Assembly: GCF_039555335.1 (NCBI RefSeq)
Contig: NC_092646.1
Coordinates: forward strand, 35,059,380 to 35,123,379
Origin: Amphiura filiformis
Taxonomy: Eukaryota; Echinodermata; Ophiuroidea; Amphilepidida; Amphiuridae
DNA length: 64,000 nucleotides
Direction of reading: 5' to 3'
Shown: piece after piece, positions 1-22,734 of the stretch
How the letters are laid out: each line of letters opens with the position of its first letter
How positions within the stretch are numbered: the stretch's first letter is position 1
Translations under genes and position numbers: made by a program
Notes under the pieces: generated by a model
What the model saw: the letters and a program-made list of their open reading frames with translations, nothing else
What the model was told of the DNA's origin: nothing
The model's database searches: none

Positions 1-127
1 ACATTTAAAAAATATTAATAGTGTTTCTTTCTACAAAGCGTATTAATGCCCTTATCATAACACTCAATTTTAAATTTTGTTTAAAAAAAAACACGTTTTG
101 ACCAAATCAAAACACGTGTATAACTTG

Positions 128-166
128 CTTATAACGTTTTTAAAATTGTTTTGTGTTTGCTGGGTG
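128..166. mobile_element. MITE family 1, right-end fragment
   Basis: Short match ending TTTTGTGTTTGCTGGGT. Confidence 0.55.
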
Positions 167-1479
167 ACTGCTGACTGACTATAGCGCCATTGATCATCTT
201 GCTTTACAAAAAGATAAAACAATAAATGAGCAGAAAAACTTGAAACAACTGGATAAAACACTATCAAAGAAGCACAATATAAAACTACCAGACACACAGA
301 CAAGGGGGGAGTAAAGTGCAGAAAAAATAACACACGGCGTGCTTCAAGAACTATAGAAAAGATAACCTTCCAACCACCACACATTACTATCAAACACAAA
401 GTCAAGAATTTCAAAATAAGATATTTATTTAATCACTAATTAGAATTTTCTCTTGACTTTTCTTAATCCATATAATTGCAGAATTTACATTACTTTACTT
501 ATAAAAGATCTTGGCAATTTAAATCATAATCGTATATTATTTATACATGATTGAAAAACATTCTGGTGTCATTTTAAAGCTTAATATACTGTGGCATGTT
601 CCGGGCTTTCTGAGAACGGAGCTCATCACATTAAGTTATATGCACTTTCCATGCACTCATAACATTTTCCCCAAGATACCCTAGTTATTATACAAGTATC
701 ATATTTGCCCATTAACGAATGAATTATTAAATTTTGATATGCTTTTAAAATAAAATGGAAATGTATTATAAACATTGATGAGAGCAAAATATATATTTTG
801 AACAAAGATGACAATAACATGTGTTTTCTTCTCATTCTAAAAGCATATTGAATATATAACACCCAAGTACGACAATCTGTGAAATGGAAGTCTTATTCTG
901 GGGTCTTATTCCATTTATATTTAATAAATGCGACAATATGTGAAACATCACCTCCTTCTAAGCCGATTTGCAAAGATTTGAGTGCATGATAGACATAATA
1001 TATGCTGTAAACATGCGTAAGACATGTTATCATGTTAAGGATGTTTTTTTAAACCTGGGCATCGCAGAACATGCAGAAGGTATCATAGCAGTCACTATCG
1101 CTAAGATTGTACCATATTTAGGGGGCGTGTGATACAAGTGGGCGAAGGATTTATTTAATAAAAAACATGTTGATAATATGTTGCCACAAGATACTATAGC
1201 CAAATGTGTAACATCCTGACAATTTCTGTTTGTCAGATAAAAAGATCAAAAAACCTCATGAAACGATTACACATTCACAGTGCATGGAAAAGTATGCGCC
1301 AACATTATCCCAATAAAAATAAAACAGATTTTGAAACCTTTAATTGGTCTTATAACAAAGTCTGGAAAAATTGCTCTTAATTTGTCTATGGCTCGATGTA
1401 TAGATATTGGACCAAGTAAATGTTGGTATGCTTCAGTAAATTGATTGACACTTAAAAACAAAAGCTCTAAATCAAACAG
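167..1479. other. No gene seen
   Basis: AT-rich; I looked here for the missing first exons of gene A (the Val-Trp motif exon and the anchor) and found none. Confidence 0.35.
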
Positions 1480-3027
1480 TATATGGTCAATTCCAGCCAA
1501 AGCGGGACAAAATTCTCTCTATGTTAACTTTCCACTTTAAAATGTCATTAATAAAGGAAATTACGTTATTGATGGAGCATATCATGTCACGTCCAATGTG
1601 GTCTCTTTGAGCATATAGACCTTTACTAGCAAGTCATACCAGGGGACTAGTTATGATGGCTTAAATGAATTGGCGTTACCCACGAATTCAAAGATAAAGC
1701 ACCATATATGTCATTGAATGTCCTTCAATCAAAATGAAATTATTTCCGTTAGAAAGACGTTTGCATGATCTCTCATCATATGTAAAACGATTGAATTCCA
1801 CCAAAGTTTGTGGACTCTAGAGGCCATTAAGTCAATTTGGCTAATAATTTTGTTACCCGCGTATCAAAAATTAAATGATCGTTCTGAAAAATGTTAAGTG
1901 AATATGCCATAAATGGCTATATCATGAAACGAAGTTTCGTTGTATAATTCTGAGGTCCAAGTGATTATTTTATGCAAATACATTTTACCCATAAAATTCC
2001 ATAAAATCAAATTTGACGTTACCCACGTATCAACTGTTACCCACGAGTCCAGCAAATATAATTGCCATAACTTAAATTAACATTTAATGACTTTGGACAC
2101 TGAATTTAGTTTGACAAGCGCTTAAAATTGTAAATCGTAAAAATACGTTCAGCGCTTTCAAAAAGAACCTACGACGGTTTAAACTTTTGATACCCACGAA
2201 TCCCGAATAGATGCTAACCTTGAAAAACAAGGAGATTGTATATTTTAAGTTTAAATCAGCACATATTCAAGCCATGGGTATGCTATAATTTTTACAGTAC
2301 TTACAGTTTATGCACCTAAGAAACGCAAACCCCAAACGGTACTATAGTACTTATAGCTTTACCCACGAATTCGGCGTTACCCACGAATCCAAGGATTTAC
2401 TCGTAAATTATATGTTTCTTATGCATCTTAACATTTTGAAAACATGCGCAATAGGTTCCAAAACAGTCCTGTTTAATAGCGTCCTCTTGAATGTATACTG
2501 AAGCTGTTTCATGAAGTTTTGATTGATTATCCTAAATTACCATATTTTGGGTAAATGCAATTGGTTAGAGAAACGGGAATCATTGAAACACAATGGAGGA
2601 ATAACCGCATGATGGTTTCCAACATTCTGTAATATTTTCTATTTTGCCGCTTACCAATACATACCTTCAAATATGTGTTACCCACGAACATTTTGGTTAC
2701 CCACGAATCCCTACTTAAATTATAGTTAACATTGTATTGATAGTGTTTTAGTTCATAGGAACTGTCAAACACGAGTTAATAGAATATTGCTGCATGAAAA
2801 TATGGAATGATTTTACTAAAATAATAATATAAAACTGTTTGTTCTGTCTATTTGAATTTGGCAACTTCATTATTCTCAAATTTTTTATACCCAAAATGCC
2901 ATAATGATCAATTCTAAATATTCTATGTAGTTTGTATTTTGATTAAAATTCATTTTAGTGCCATTGCAGCCTGAATTATTGACATACGGAAAAGTAATTT
3001 TTATTTTTATTTAAAAAAAATTACAAA

Positions 3028-3075
3028 GTTTAGGGGCCTGAGCTTTCGATCCTAGCAGGATCTTTATCAAAGGCA
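3028..3075 (-). ncRNA. Degenerate hammerhead-like hairpin of the Penelope-like element
   Basis: Minus strand reads TTTGATAAA, hairpin GATCC-TGCTA-GGATC, then GAAAGC. The arrangement fits stem II flanked by the two core boxes of a hammerhead ribozyme, but the first box deviates (TTGATAA instead of CTGANGA), so activity is unlikely. Confidence 0.4.
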
Positions 3076-3436
3076 AAGTGACAAGACAACACACAAACAT
3101 GCATATATATAGTGACATGGACATAAAGGAAAAGGAAATAAGCAAGACAATAGAAGACATAAGTGGTTCCTGGGAATTGGGGCAGGAAGTGGGATGTCAT
3201 GAATGGAGATGAGAGGGATAAGGAAATGAATGAAGACAATGGGCTGAATAGAAAAATGAAAATGTGTGGTAAAAATAAAAACTACAAAAACATAATACAT
3301 GATGATAGAAGTAAAAGGGAAATAAAACTAAAATAATAAAGTGGATGGAAAATATAAATAACAAAATAGGAAAAAAAAAAAAAAAAAAATGGGGGGGGGG
3401 GGGGTTGGTTGGAATATTATGATAATGAAAACCAAG

Positions 3437-4137
3437 TTAATCGTTTCCCTCTTGGATGTTGAGACCATGTGGCTGGATGGTACGTAGGCGCTTCATCCAG
3501 AATTTCTCCCTGCTGGCACGGACGGTGTCAGGACGGTTACCTAAAGACTCAATCCCCTGAAGGATCATGTCAGAGATAGAGTGGTTGGGGAGGTTAAAGT
3601 GATCACCAACAGGGGTGTCAAGCTTCTTGGTCTTGACTGTGGACCGGTGTCCATAAAACCGCTTCTTAAGTGCATTCTTGGTTTCTCCCACATACTGTAT
3701 ACCACAAACTCTGCAAGAAATGAGATACACTACATTAGATGTGGTGCAGGTGATGTTGCCCCTGATCCTGTGGGAGGAATTGTTGGAATTACTGGTGACA
3801 GAATACCCTTCTTGGATATGGTCCTTGCAAACAACACACCTGGAATCACATGTGACAGTACCCTGTTGTGTGGAAGGAATAGTATCAGAAAGAGGGGGGA
3901 CTTCAGCTTTCACAAGAAGATCTCTAAGATTGCGGGGACGTCTGTAGGCCAGGATGGGGTTATCGGGAACCGCTCGTTGTAGCCGATCTGAGGTTTGAAG
4001 TATATGGTGATTGTCATTAGTGATGCTGCGGAGAGGAGGGAGGTTAGGATGAAAAGTGACCACAAGAGGGACTCTGGTATTGGTGTCTTGGCTTCTGGGC
4101 TTCCTATTGAAAAAATTAATAGGAATTGTTATTTTTC
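3437..4137 (-). CDS. Penelope-like element C-terminal part with GIY-YIG endonuclease
   Basis: The frame is open from a TGA near 4138 to the stop at 3437. It holds the linker typical of Penelope-like elements (RRPRNLRDLLVKAEVP), a Cys cluster (CDSRCVVCKD) and the nuclease core: VVYLISCRVCGIQYVGET with Arg and His in KKRFYGHR, ending EKFWMKRLRTIQPHGLN. This nuclease nicks target DNA for retrotransposition. No upstream start is needed because the reading is a truncated fragment. It has no internal stops, so the copy is fairly young. Confidence 0.85.
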
Positions 4138-5205
4138 AGACGCTGTTACCCACGAATCCATCCGAGATCCTCATCCTGCGACGAGATACACAATCTAACT
4201 TTATATTTCTATGAAGCATTTATTCTAATCTTTCGAAATAATACAGTAATGTTAAATGACAGCCACTTTGGAAAGAGTTCGAAGAATTGACACAATCTTA
4301 ACTGTACACCTGGTTCTTTCTTAAAAATTGTAATAACCAAAATATTTCTTTGTAGATATATGTAATAAAATTCTATTTTACGTTCAAAGTCTTCACCGAT
4401 TTCTAGTGTATATGAGTCACACATAAAATATTGAAAGATATTAAAGAAGGTGAAATTTTATGGCGTACAACAGGTGAAAAAGGCTTGGATTCGTGGGTAA
4501 CATGCATATGCGCATTTAACACTTTATTTGGTCTAGCAAGAAAAGTTATTTTTCAATCCGATGGCACTTCCACCTGATGATTCACAAGATATGATCGTCT
4601 CATTTGATAAGTCTAGAACTGAAAAGGAAAACATTTTTAAAATGGCCCCAGAGAGAATTTTGTCCCGCTTTGGCTGGAATTGACCATATATTCCTGACTT
4701 GGTCAATATCATGCTTTACATCACTGATGAAATATTGAGATTCCTTTTATTCTAGTGAAAAAAACAATTTTTGAAAATTGTAAAATTTTTTTAGATACAC
4801 CTTGGTGAGAGCGCTTTTAGTGTCCTTTACCTTATAATACTCTTTGTCAGCAGTTTAATCACTTTAATTGTGCGGATTTAAACTCCTAACACCTGTCCCC
4901 AAAAGGCGTTTCTAAATAATGAGAACCATTTGCACTGTAAGATGCAAAATTCCTCAATCCGTATTTGTTACAAAGTTATAAATAAAAGGGTGGGCTTTAT
5001 CTATTGAATATATATATACCAGGTCATCTATTTTGAGTTATCTATTTTGTCCGAATACATTATTTTTTTTCTATATAGTATACCGCTGTGTTAAAACAGC
5101 AATATTCATGGTTTTAACTTCATACATTATTCTCACCCTTGTCAAATGACCCTTGAAAAGTCATTTATCAAACCTCTAAAAATTACTCGGAGCTTATTGC
5201 TACAA

Positions 5206-5735
5206 TACAGTAAGCCAAATAATTAAGGTACCAGTTACGTTCACCCCATGTATATCCTAAATAAAGGCAGATCTGTCATAATTGGAACCAACAGCCAATA
5301 GCTGCATCTTTTAGCTCGAATTTAAGACCTCATTTGTTGAAATTGTTCAAGAAATAAAGACACGACGATCCAAAAACCCAAGGAAGATGCAAATGAAAAA
5401 GTTGCAGTTTGCCATGCACATTGCATGCCCTATTGATTTGTACACAAAGCGTTCGCGAACAAGAGAAGTAGCGCCGTGCTTTCATTGATTAGCACGAAAA
5501 ACTAGCGTCGTGCTTTCATTGATTAAAACACAAAAGTGCAACTTTTTATTTCGTATCTTCATTAGGTTTTGGATCACCGTTTCTTTAATTCTCAATCAAT
5601 TTCAACAAATAAGGTCTTAAATCAGAGCTAAAGAGTACAGGCATCGGTTGCTTGTTTTAATTTTGACACATTTGTCATTATTTCGGATATACAGGAGTGA
5701 ACACAACTGGTACCTTAATTATTTTGCTTACTGTA
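5206..5735. mobile_element. MITE family 2 (TACAGTAAGC ends) with a preserved empty site
   Basis: Ends TACAGTAAGCCAAATAATTA and its inverse bound a 530-bp long-armed palindrome. The flanks (5120-5205 and 5736-5830) are repeated without the element at about 7060-7215, where TTGCTACAA runs straight into TGTATATTA. Internal words include GGATCACC and AAGACCTCATTTGTTG. Confidence 0.8.
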
Positions 5736-6017
5736 TATTACTTTTCACAACAAGTGTGCTCGAAATTCGGCTAGCAAGCCAGAACTGCATGGTCGATTTG
5801 CAAGTGATGGATGGTACTTGCGGTGTTGCCTTATAAAGGAATACATCAAACACTTGTAGCCTATAACACTTTGACATGTATCCTTTGCATGTATCCTTTT
5901 CTTAATGTATCCTTAACATAACCGTGACTGTCTTACGAGAAACGCAACATGTTAACAGACATTATTCTTCAAAAATATACATGACATTATGCAATATGCA
6001 TAAAAATGTGTCAATAA

Positions 6018-6098
<81 letters not shown>

Positions 6099-6102
6099 TA
6101 CG

Positions 6103-6136
<34 letters not shown>

Positions 6137-6153
6137 GTAACTAAGTAACTAAG

Positions 6154-6194
<41 letters not shown>

Positions 6195-6214
6195 TACTAA
6201 CTAACTAACTAACT
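6018..6214 (+). repeat. TAAC microsatellite, left part
   Basis: About 48 units of AACT with a few variants (TTACGAACT, AAGTAACT). Continues at 6883 beyond the inserted MITE. Confidence 0.95.
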
Positions 6215-6881
6215 ACCCAGCAAACACAAAAACGTTTTAAAAACGTTTTAAATAAGTTATATTTTGGCTTTTGGTTTAGGTAAAAATGTTTTAATTACAT
6301 TAAAATGTCGGGTTATATAAAGGTCATGATAACGTTTTAAAACGTTTTGTATGAAAACACACTACAACAATATTTTTAAATGTTTACGAAAAATGTTATT
6401 TTGCCAAATATTGTGTCAATACTTAAATAACATTATGTTAAAATATTTGAACCCAGCAAACCAGAAATGTTCTTAAAGTGGTTTTTTTTTTCAAAACCTT
6501 TTAATAACATTTAAATGTCGGGTTATATAAAGGTCATGAAAACGTTTTTAAAACGTTATTGAAAATATTTTGTGCAAACATTTTTCGCAAAATATTTGTT
6601 CAACCCCAAAATAACTTTTGTTTAGAATGTTTTGTATCAAGTTTTCAAGAATGTTTTTGGAATGTTATTAATACGTTTTTATACCCTTTTTATAACCCGA
6701 CATTTAAACGTTTTCTGTAAAACATTTTTGTTTGCGGAACAGTAGATTATCAAAAATGTTTTACATGAAAACGTTTTTATACTCTTAATATACCCTTTTT
6801 ATAACCCGACATTTAAACGTTTTCTGACAACCTTTTATAACCTTTTGCGAATGATGTCGAAAACGTTTTGTGTTTGCTGGG

Positions 6882-6882
<1 letters not shown>
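6215..6882. mobile_element. MITE family 1 (ACCCAGCAAACAC ends), full copy
   Basis: Inverted ends ACCCAGCAAACACAAAAACG and CGTTTTGTGTTTGCTGGGT bound a 668-bp AT-rich element rich in AACGTTTT words. It sits inside a TAAC microsatellite that continues on both sides. Confidence 0.8.
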
Positions 6883-6942
<60 letters not shown>

Positions 6943-6974
6943 TACGAACTAACTAACTAACTAACTAACTAACT
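6883..6974 (+). repeat. TAAC microsatellite, right part
   Basis: Continuation of the array at 6018-6214 after the MITE, with the same TTACGAACT variant unit. Confidence 0.95.
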
Positions 6975-7389
6975 TGGGGGGCTTATATAACTTTATATAG
7001 CGCCATAAAGTAAGATCATAGCGCTTTGCAAACATATTTTTAAATTCATTATAATATTTTCTCACTCGCTCAACAAATGACCTATGACAAGTCATCTATT
7101 AACTATAAATACCCGAAGCTTGTTGCTACAATGTATATTATTATTCACAACAATCGTTCTAGAAATTCAGTAAGCAAGCCAGAACTGCATGGTACTTTAG
7201 GAAGTGATATATGTTACTTGAGGGGCTGTAACTCAAAAACACTTTGACACCTGATTTTTTTATCAAGGGCTTTGAAAGATATATATGTATTTCAGTGATT
7301 AATATTCAGATTTATATTGAGCCAATTCAATGCACGTGACGTTTTGATATTCATTAACCTGTAATCACATTTTTAAATACAGACAGCAA

Positions 7390-7930
7390 AAAAATAGTTA
7401 CCAGTTATGTTCACCCCTGTATATCCTAAATAAAGTCAAAAATATGTCAAAATTAAAATATGCAGCCAAGACCTGCACATGTTAGCTCCAATTTAAGATC
7501 TCATTAGATGAATGTGCATTTTGGGGGCTAAAAGGGCCAAATATGTATATGTGGATGGTTGTAAGGACCATCCCCCTAGCAAAATAATAATATCCCCCAT
7601 CCCCCGGGATCTACGCCTATATGATGGTGATCGAAAACCTAAGGAAGAAACAAAATCAAAGCTTGCATTTTAATGTTCTAATCTATGATGGAAAGCACGG
7701 CGCTAGTTATCTTGTTTGAGAACGCTTTATGTACAAATCAATAGAGCATCCAGTTAATGGAGCAAATTGCAACTTTTGAATTTGCATCTTCCTTGGGATT
7801 TTGGATCACCGTGTCAATTATTCTGGGCCAATTTCAGTTAATGAAGTCTGAAATCAGACCTAAAAGGTAAAGCTATATGACACATCTAGCTGTCTTTGTA
7901 TAGGATACAAGGATGAAAATACCTTAATAG
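7390..7930. mobile_element. MITE family 2, diverged copy
   Basis: Shares ACCAGTTATGTTCACCCC, CCTAAATAAAG, AATTTAAGATCTCATT and TTTTGGATCACCGT with the copy at 5206. It carries a separate insertion (7515-7622) also seen near 15000-15155. Confidence 0.6.
7515..7622. repeat. Dispersed repeat, also at 14990-15155
   Basis: Both contain GGGGCTAAAA-G-CCAAATAT, a CCCATC/CCATCC block and GATCTACGCCTAT. Confidence 0.55.
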
Positions 7931-8018
7931 TAACGTGTAGCGTGTTCACTTTGTGACATGCGACCACATATAATCTATGTAATGCTCTATTTTGTGCGGT
8001 GCTTCTTGTGTTTTTCAG

Positions 8019-19149
<11,131 letters not shown>

Positions 19150-19998
19150 AGTCTAACTTATTAATTAATTTAATTAGTCTATACAGTAGATGTCTTGTTA
19201 AAATAGTAAGCTTTCATAATTATAAGAAAAATGAATTTGAAGGCTCAATAATACAAACTGATGCTAAGGAAAATTGTGTTTTTTTTTGTTCATACACGTG
19301 CAAGAAGGTCCTATCTTCAACAGCTGCCTGCTTTGTGCTCATAATCGGGGAAGATTTGCCATCATCTATAGTGTGCTGAGTCGGCAGGCTACTGGCAAAT
19401 GTACAAATCCCTGCTCGAGTGAACTCTCTTCTCATGCGCCCGGGTTTTGTTAACAGCCCAAGACATCAGCCCATACAATCTCTTAATCTGACTGGTCGAG
19501 ATCGCATCTTTTTGCATTTCCATTTTCTCATGACGGTATTTCTATTCCTTATCGTAAACAAGAATATTCTGAAAAAGTGTATGAACCCCATCAGGATTCT
19601 ACCCTGTTACATTCTTTCTAATGTATGTTGTAAACATTTAAAATATGACGCCTGGCAGCTATTGCAGATGGGGTCTCGTACATTACCCTCTCGATATTAT
19701 TTTCTCATATCCGTTTACAGGATCATTCAATCAATGATCGAGAGGGAAATGGACAAACCCTTACACGGGTGAACGTGGACACTCTTCATATATTTAAGGA
19801 AAAAAATGTGACTGGTCTTAGGGTAAAATGTATATAAAGTTAGATTAGTATTGTTATTACATTATTATTGTTGTCCTTTATTAAGTTTCCTTAAATTAAA
19901 ATGGTGATTGTAATGATGTTGCAATATGTTAAACTGAGCAAAACCAATTGATGAGTGTCTTTGTGTTTATATAAGTTTTACTTCAAGTCGATCTTTAG

Positions 19999-20080
19999 AT
20001 GTTAACTTTAAACAGTATTAACCTTTTTAATTGACGGTGTTAGATGTTAACTTTAAACATTATTAACCCTTTTAATTCTC
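19999..20080. repeat. Tandem duplication of about 43 bp
   Basis: TTAGATGTTAACTTTAAACA is followed by TTATTAACC-like text twice in succession. Confidence 0.7.
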
Positions 20081-20086
20081 GCGTTT

Positions 20087-20447
20087 CACAATATGATGCG
20101 CCGCCATCAGTTGTTTTTGGCAGTCAAATTTTCGACTCCAGAGTCGACATCGCCGTTCTAGCTGCTACTGATTTGTCACACGAGTTTTGATAATAAATAT
20201 GTTGAAAATAGCTCTACGAAGGATTCATTGTGATCAATAGATAGAAAATGGATCTACTATAGTTGTAAATTGTTGTTTTAGTGTGCATTTGCATGTAACA
20301 TCATTATAATAACATTTAAACCCACAATGATGCATGTTCCTGTATTGTATTCGTATTACGCGGGCTTTGGATGTCGACTCATCTTCCCATGATGCACTGC
20401 GTATTTTGGCCTCGACCCAGCGACCGCTGGAGGCGCATCGTATTGTG
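20087..20447. mobile_element. Short TIR element (CACAATATGATGCGCC ends)
   Basis: CACAATATGATGCGCC at left and GGCGCATCGTATTGTG at right, one mismatch; 361 bp between A and B1. Confidence 0.65.
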
Positions 20448-20819
20448 ACGGTATATACATATTAAGTAAACAGACAATCATCTTGCACTGTACATTTTAC
20501 GTTACGTGCTTTTTTCAAAGAATAAAGTTCAAACCTCTGAGTGTTATTGTTTTCTATTTCTATCGGACCTTGCGCTATAGAGGTCCTGCATATGACGTAT
20601 CATCCGGTAAATATGGCGGACTACTCAAATGCATTCAACAAAAGCATGATTGCAATCTACCGTGACAGTTCGTCTCACACACATAACCCTGCACTACGAT
20701 CAAATAGGTTGATGACAACATTTGATTGAATGGATTGCACTCCGCCATAACTACGGTGAAGGACACCGGTTCAAATCCTTTGTTTGGAGCCAATCGATAA
20801 AAGAATGCAGGGCCTCTAT

Positions 20820-20981
20820 TCAGTATCGAAGTTACGTAATGTTACTATGTCAACGGGATCACGCGCTAGAGTAATGAACCACGATCGAAATGATCACCAC
20901 ATAAAGTATATGGCACTCGAAGGCATACCAAAGTAGCGTGATCCGGTAACCAAGAGAATTACGTAACCACTTCGATGCTGA
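20820..20981. mobile_element. 162-bp palindromic MITE
   Basis: TCAGTATCGAAGTTACGTAA at left and TTACGTAACCACTTCGATGCTGA at right. Confidence 0.65.
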
Positions 20982-21065
20982 ATTGCTTTATCGAGCTTTC
21001 CTAAACCAAATCGTAATATATAGCATGAAAGCGGTCAATACGTTAACGGTGGTGGAAGTTATATT
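20978..21065 (-). other. Orphan copy of the B-gene 5' flank
   Basis: Words GCTTTATCGAGCTTT, AACCAAATCG and GGTCAATACGTTAACG(G)TGG match the upstream flanks of B1 and B2, but no exon 1 follows to its left. A second matching block at 21340-21560 resembles 32865-33060, upstream of B1. Together they look like the remains of a further B-type copy. Confidence 0.4.
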
Positions 21066-21339
21066 ATAAATATGCTTTTAATATAATTGCACGAACCTTG
21101 ATTTGGAAGCAACATGTTTGTTAAATTCTATGCCATTATACACTTCTCGACGTTATATTATAGGCATAGACAAGTGTAAGTTAAGAACAACTACCCGAAC
21201 TTAATGTTAATGTAAGTCTAGTAGTTCCCTTTATGTTTTGACAATAGATAGGCGATTGCCACGTCATAGTCGAAAGTGGCGACTACAACTACTGTAGCCG
21301 ACCTAGTTGTTCATGTTATTATAAAGATAATCTTTTCAA

Positions 21340-21560
21340 TGACCAACAGGGAAATTAACACAACTCACACAAGTAAACAGCTACACAACACACAACATTC
21401 GTGTATTAAGAAAATATGTTATTTAAATATTTTACTAGTTTAATGTTAACATATATAATGCTACCTAATTCCCTTTAAATTTAAATTAATAGTGATTTTA
21501 ATAATAAATGAGTTTCTTAAACTGAGCAAAACTAGATGGTGAATGTCTTTTTGCTTTACA
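21340..21560. repeat. Duplicated flank block, copies at 32865-33060 and partly 19800-19970
   Basis: Shared text includes CAATGACCAACAGGGA, CACACAAGTAAACA, TTCGTGTAT(T)TAAGAAAAT and, with 19800-19970, AAACTGAGCAAAAC followed by GTCTTT. The order relative to the orphan promoter block parallels that upstream of B1. Confidence 0.5.
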
Positions 21561-21829
21561 ATTCAGTTTTTACCTCAACTTTTTATAAATTGAATTGAAG
21601 TAATAGACCATCAAATTGTACCAGGGGTGTGGTAAAAGGGTGGACAGTGTGGACGAAGTCCATGGGCCACGAGGGAGGCTAAAGAGCCGATAAAGGAGAT
21701 GTTAAAAGGGCTCCTGCTACGCCTCTGAATTGTACTCACATACTGTAGAAACATTTAAGTCTCCGTCTTCGTCTCTTCAGGAGATGATTAGTTGAACGTG
21801 AACAGAAGATACTTTAATTTAGTTTTGGT

Positions 21830-22012
21830 TATTGGACCATTCCAGTTGAAATCCATATACCCCAAAATGGAAGACATGACCTTAATCTTCGATTTAGGGA
21901 GGCAATGTGAATTTCAAATGGGGATGGGTAAATCCGTTTGAAATCTACACACACTGTGTATGAGATTAAGGTTACGTCTTCCAGGGGTTGTATGTGTTCT
22001 AACTAGAATATT
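21830..22012. mobile_element. MITE family 5 (TTCCAGTTGAAATCCATA), diverged copy
   Basis: Words CCATTCCAGTTGAAATCCAT, GAAGACATGACCTTAATC and the inverted right part AGATTAAGGTTACGTCTTCC. Related pieces at 34150-34450, 35925-36015 and 39977-40160. Confidence 0.65.
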
Positions 22013-22164
22013 CCATTATATTGCCAGTTGGCTCTTCAGTTATTGTCACATACACCATGTACCCTGTAAATATATATTACTTTTTAATTGATTGCTTCAA
22101 CAGTATTAATAAATTGTTTACTGATGAATTATGTTGTCATTCTATAAGTCGTTTCTGTATTCAG

Positions 22165-22550
22165 GTTACGCACAGGCACAACGCCTAACCGTTGATCCAC
22201 AAGCCTCAGTACACTTTAAAGGTTGTTGTTGACCACTACGGCCCACTTAATTCTATAAAACATTCAACAACAACTCAGGGACTTTGCAGCTTCAAGAGCG
22301 CACACCCTAGACATTCCACAAATGACATTCAAAACCAGGATTAGCTCCCCGAGTTTCGTACGGGTTACAACGAGGCAATTAGCAGTAAGTTCCTTGTCCA
22401 GGGGAATTTTAAGGTAACTCAATTTACTAAGCATGCTAAACCACCGCCAGGATTTGAACCCGCAACCTCTCGCTCCATAGTCCAACGCCTTATCGATTAA
22501 CCTACCGATGTAATATCTAAATTGCTTCCATGGCCTGATTGGCTTAGATC
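22165..22550 (-). repeat. tRNA-derived SINE, family b
   Basis: On the minus strand the head has an A box (TAGGTTAATCGATAAGGCG) and B box (GGTTGCGGGTTCAAATCC); the tail is GTGCCTGTGCGTAACC. Tail fragments at 30673-30728 and 48782-48905. Confidence 0.75.
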
Positions 22551-22690
22551 GTGTCACAAATGTCCTCCAGTAAGAAAGGTGTTTGCAATTATTTTATTAT
22601 CTGCAATTATTATGTATTTTAGGATCTTTATCTTTATCCAGGTTTTTAATAATAAGATAACAAACTAAGAAAAAAAAAAGTCTAGCCTCC

Positions 22691-22734
22691 TTATCGTGTT
22701 AGACAAAATTCTGCCGACGACTGACCAAATCGAT
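22691..22734 (-). CDS. Gene B1 exon 8: last coding exon
   Basis: A 44-nt exon after a TTTATTTACAG acceptor encodes NRFGQSSAEFCLTR and a TAA stop. It matches the ends of A (GIQPGKSAREICVGIY) and C (GDRPGLSREMICRDP) in the pattern G-x-S-x-E-x-C. The B2 counterpart differs by only a few bases although the surrounding intron DNA is diverged. Confidence 0.8.

Larger units (their letters stand above)
3010..4137 (-). mobile_element. Penelope-like retroelement, 5'-truncated, nested in the transposon
   Basis: On the minus strand, an open frame from about 4137 to 3437 ends in a GIY-YIG endonuclease, followed by a 3' region to about 3010 with a homopolymer run (3370-3408) and a hammerhead-like hairpin. 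The reverse transcriptase is missing, as usual for 5'-truncated copies. Motif copies of the host transposon lie on both sides (2696 and 4145), which shows it inserted there. Confidence 0.8.
1480..4690. mobile_element. DNA transposon with 41-bp terminal inverted repeats and internal motif array
   Basis: The ends 1480-1520 and 4650-4690 are perfect inverted repeats (starting TATATGGTCAATTCCAGCC). Inside are about eleven copies of a GTTACCCACGAATCC-like motif (near 1675, 1852, 2021, 2036, 2190, 2360, 2375, 2678, 2696, 4145 and inverted at 4483), the kind of subterminal array bound by transposases. A TA or TATA target duplication is possible but overlaps the repeat ends. No transposase is visible, so it is non-autonomous. 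It is interrupted by a Penelope-like fragment. The superfamily is not identified. Confidence 0.75.
5110..7240. repeat. Local duplication bracketing MITE insertions
   Basis: 5110-5205 plus 5736-5840 correspond to 7055-7225 (GAAATTCRGYWAGCAAGCC, CAGAACTGCATGGT). The first copy was later split by the element at 5206. Confidence 0.6.

Noticed and set aside
3581..3982. Plus-strand frames opposite the endonuclease
   Set aside because: Antisense shadows of the GIY-YIG frame, no recognisable domain.
6018..6974. CRISPR-like array
   Set aside because: Simple four-base repeat without spacers, in a eukaryotic genome.
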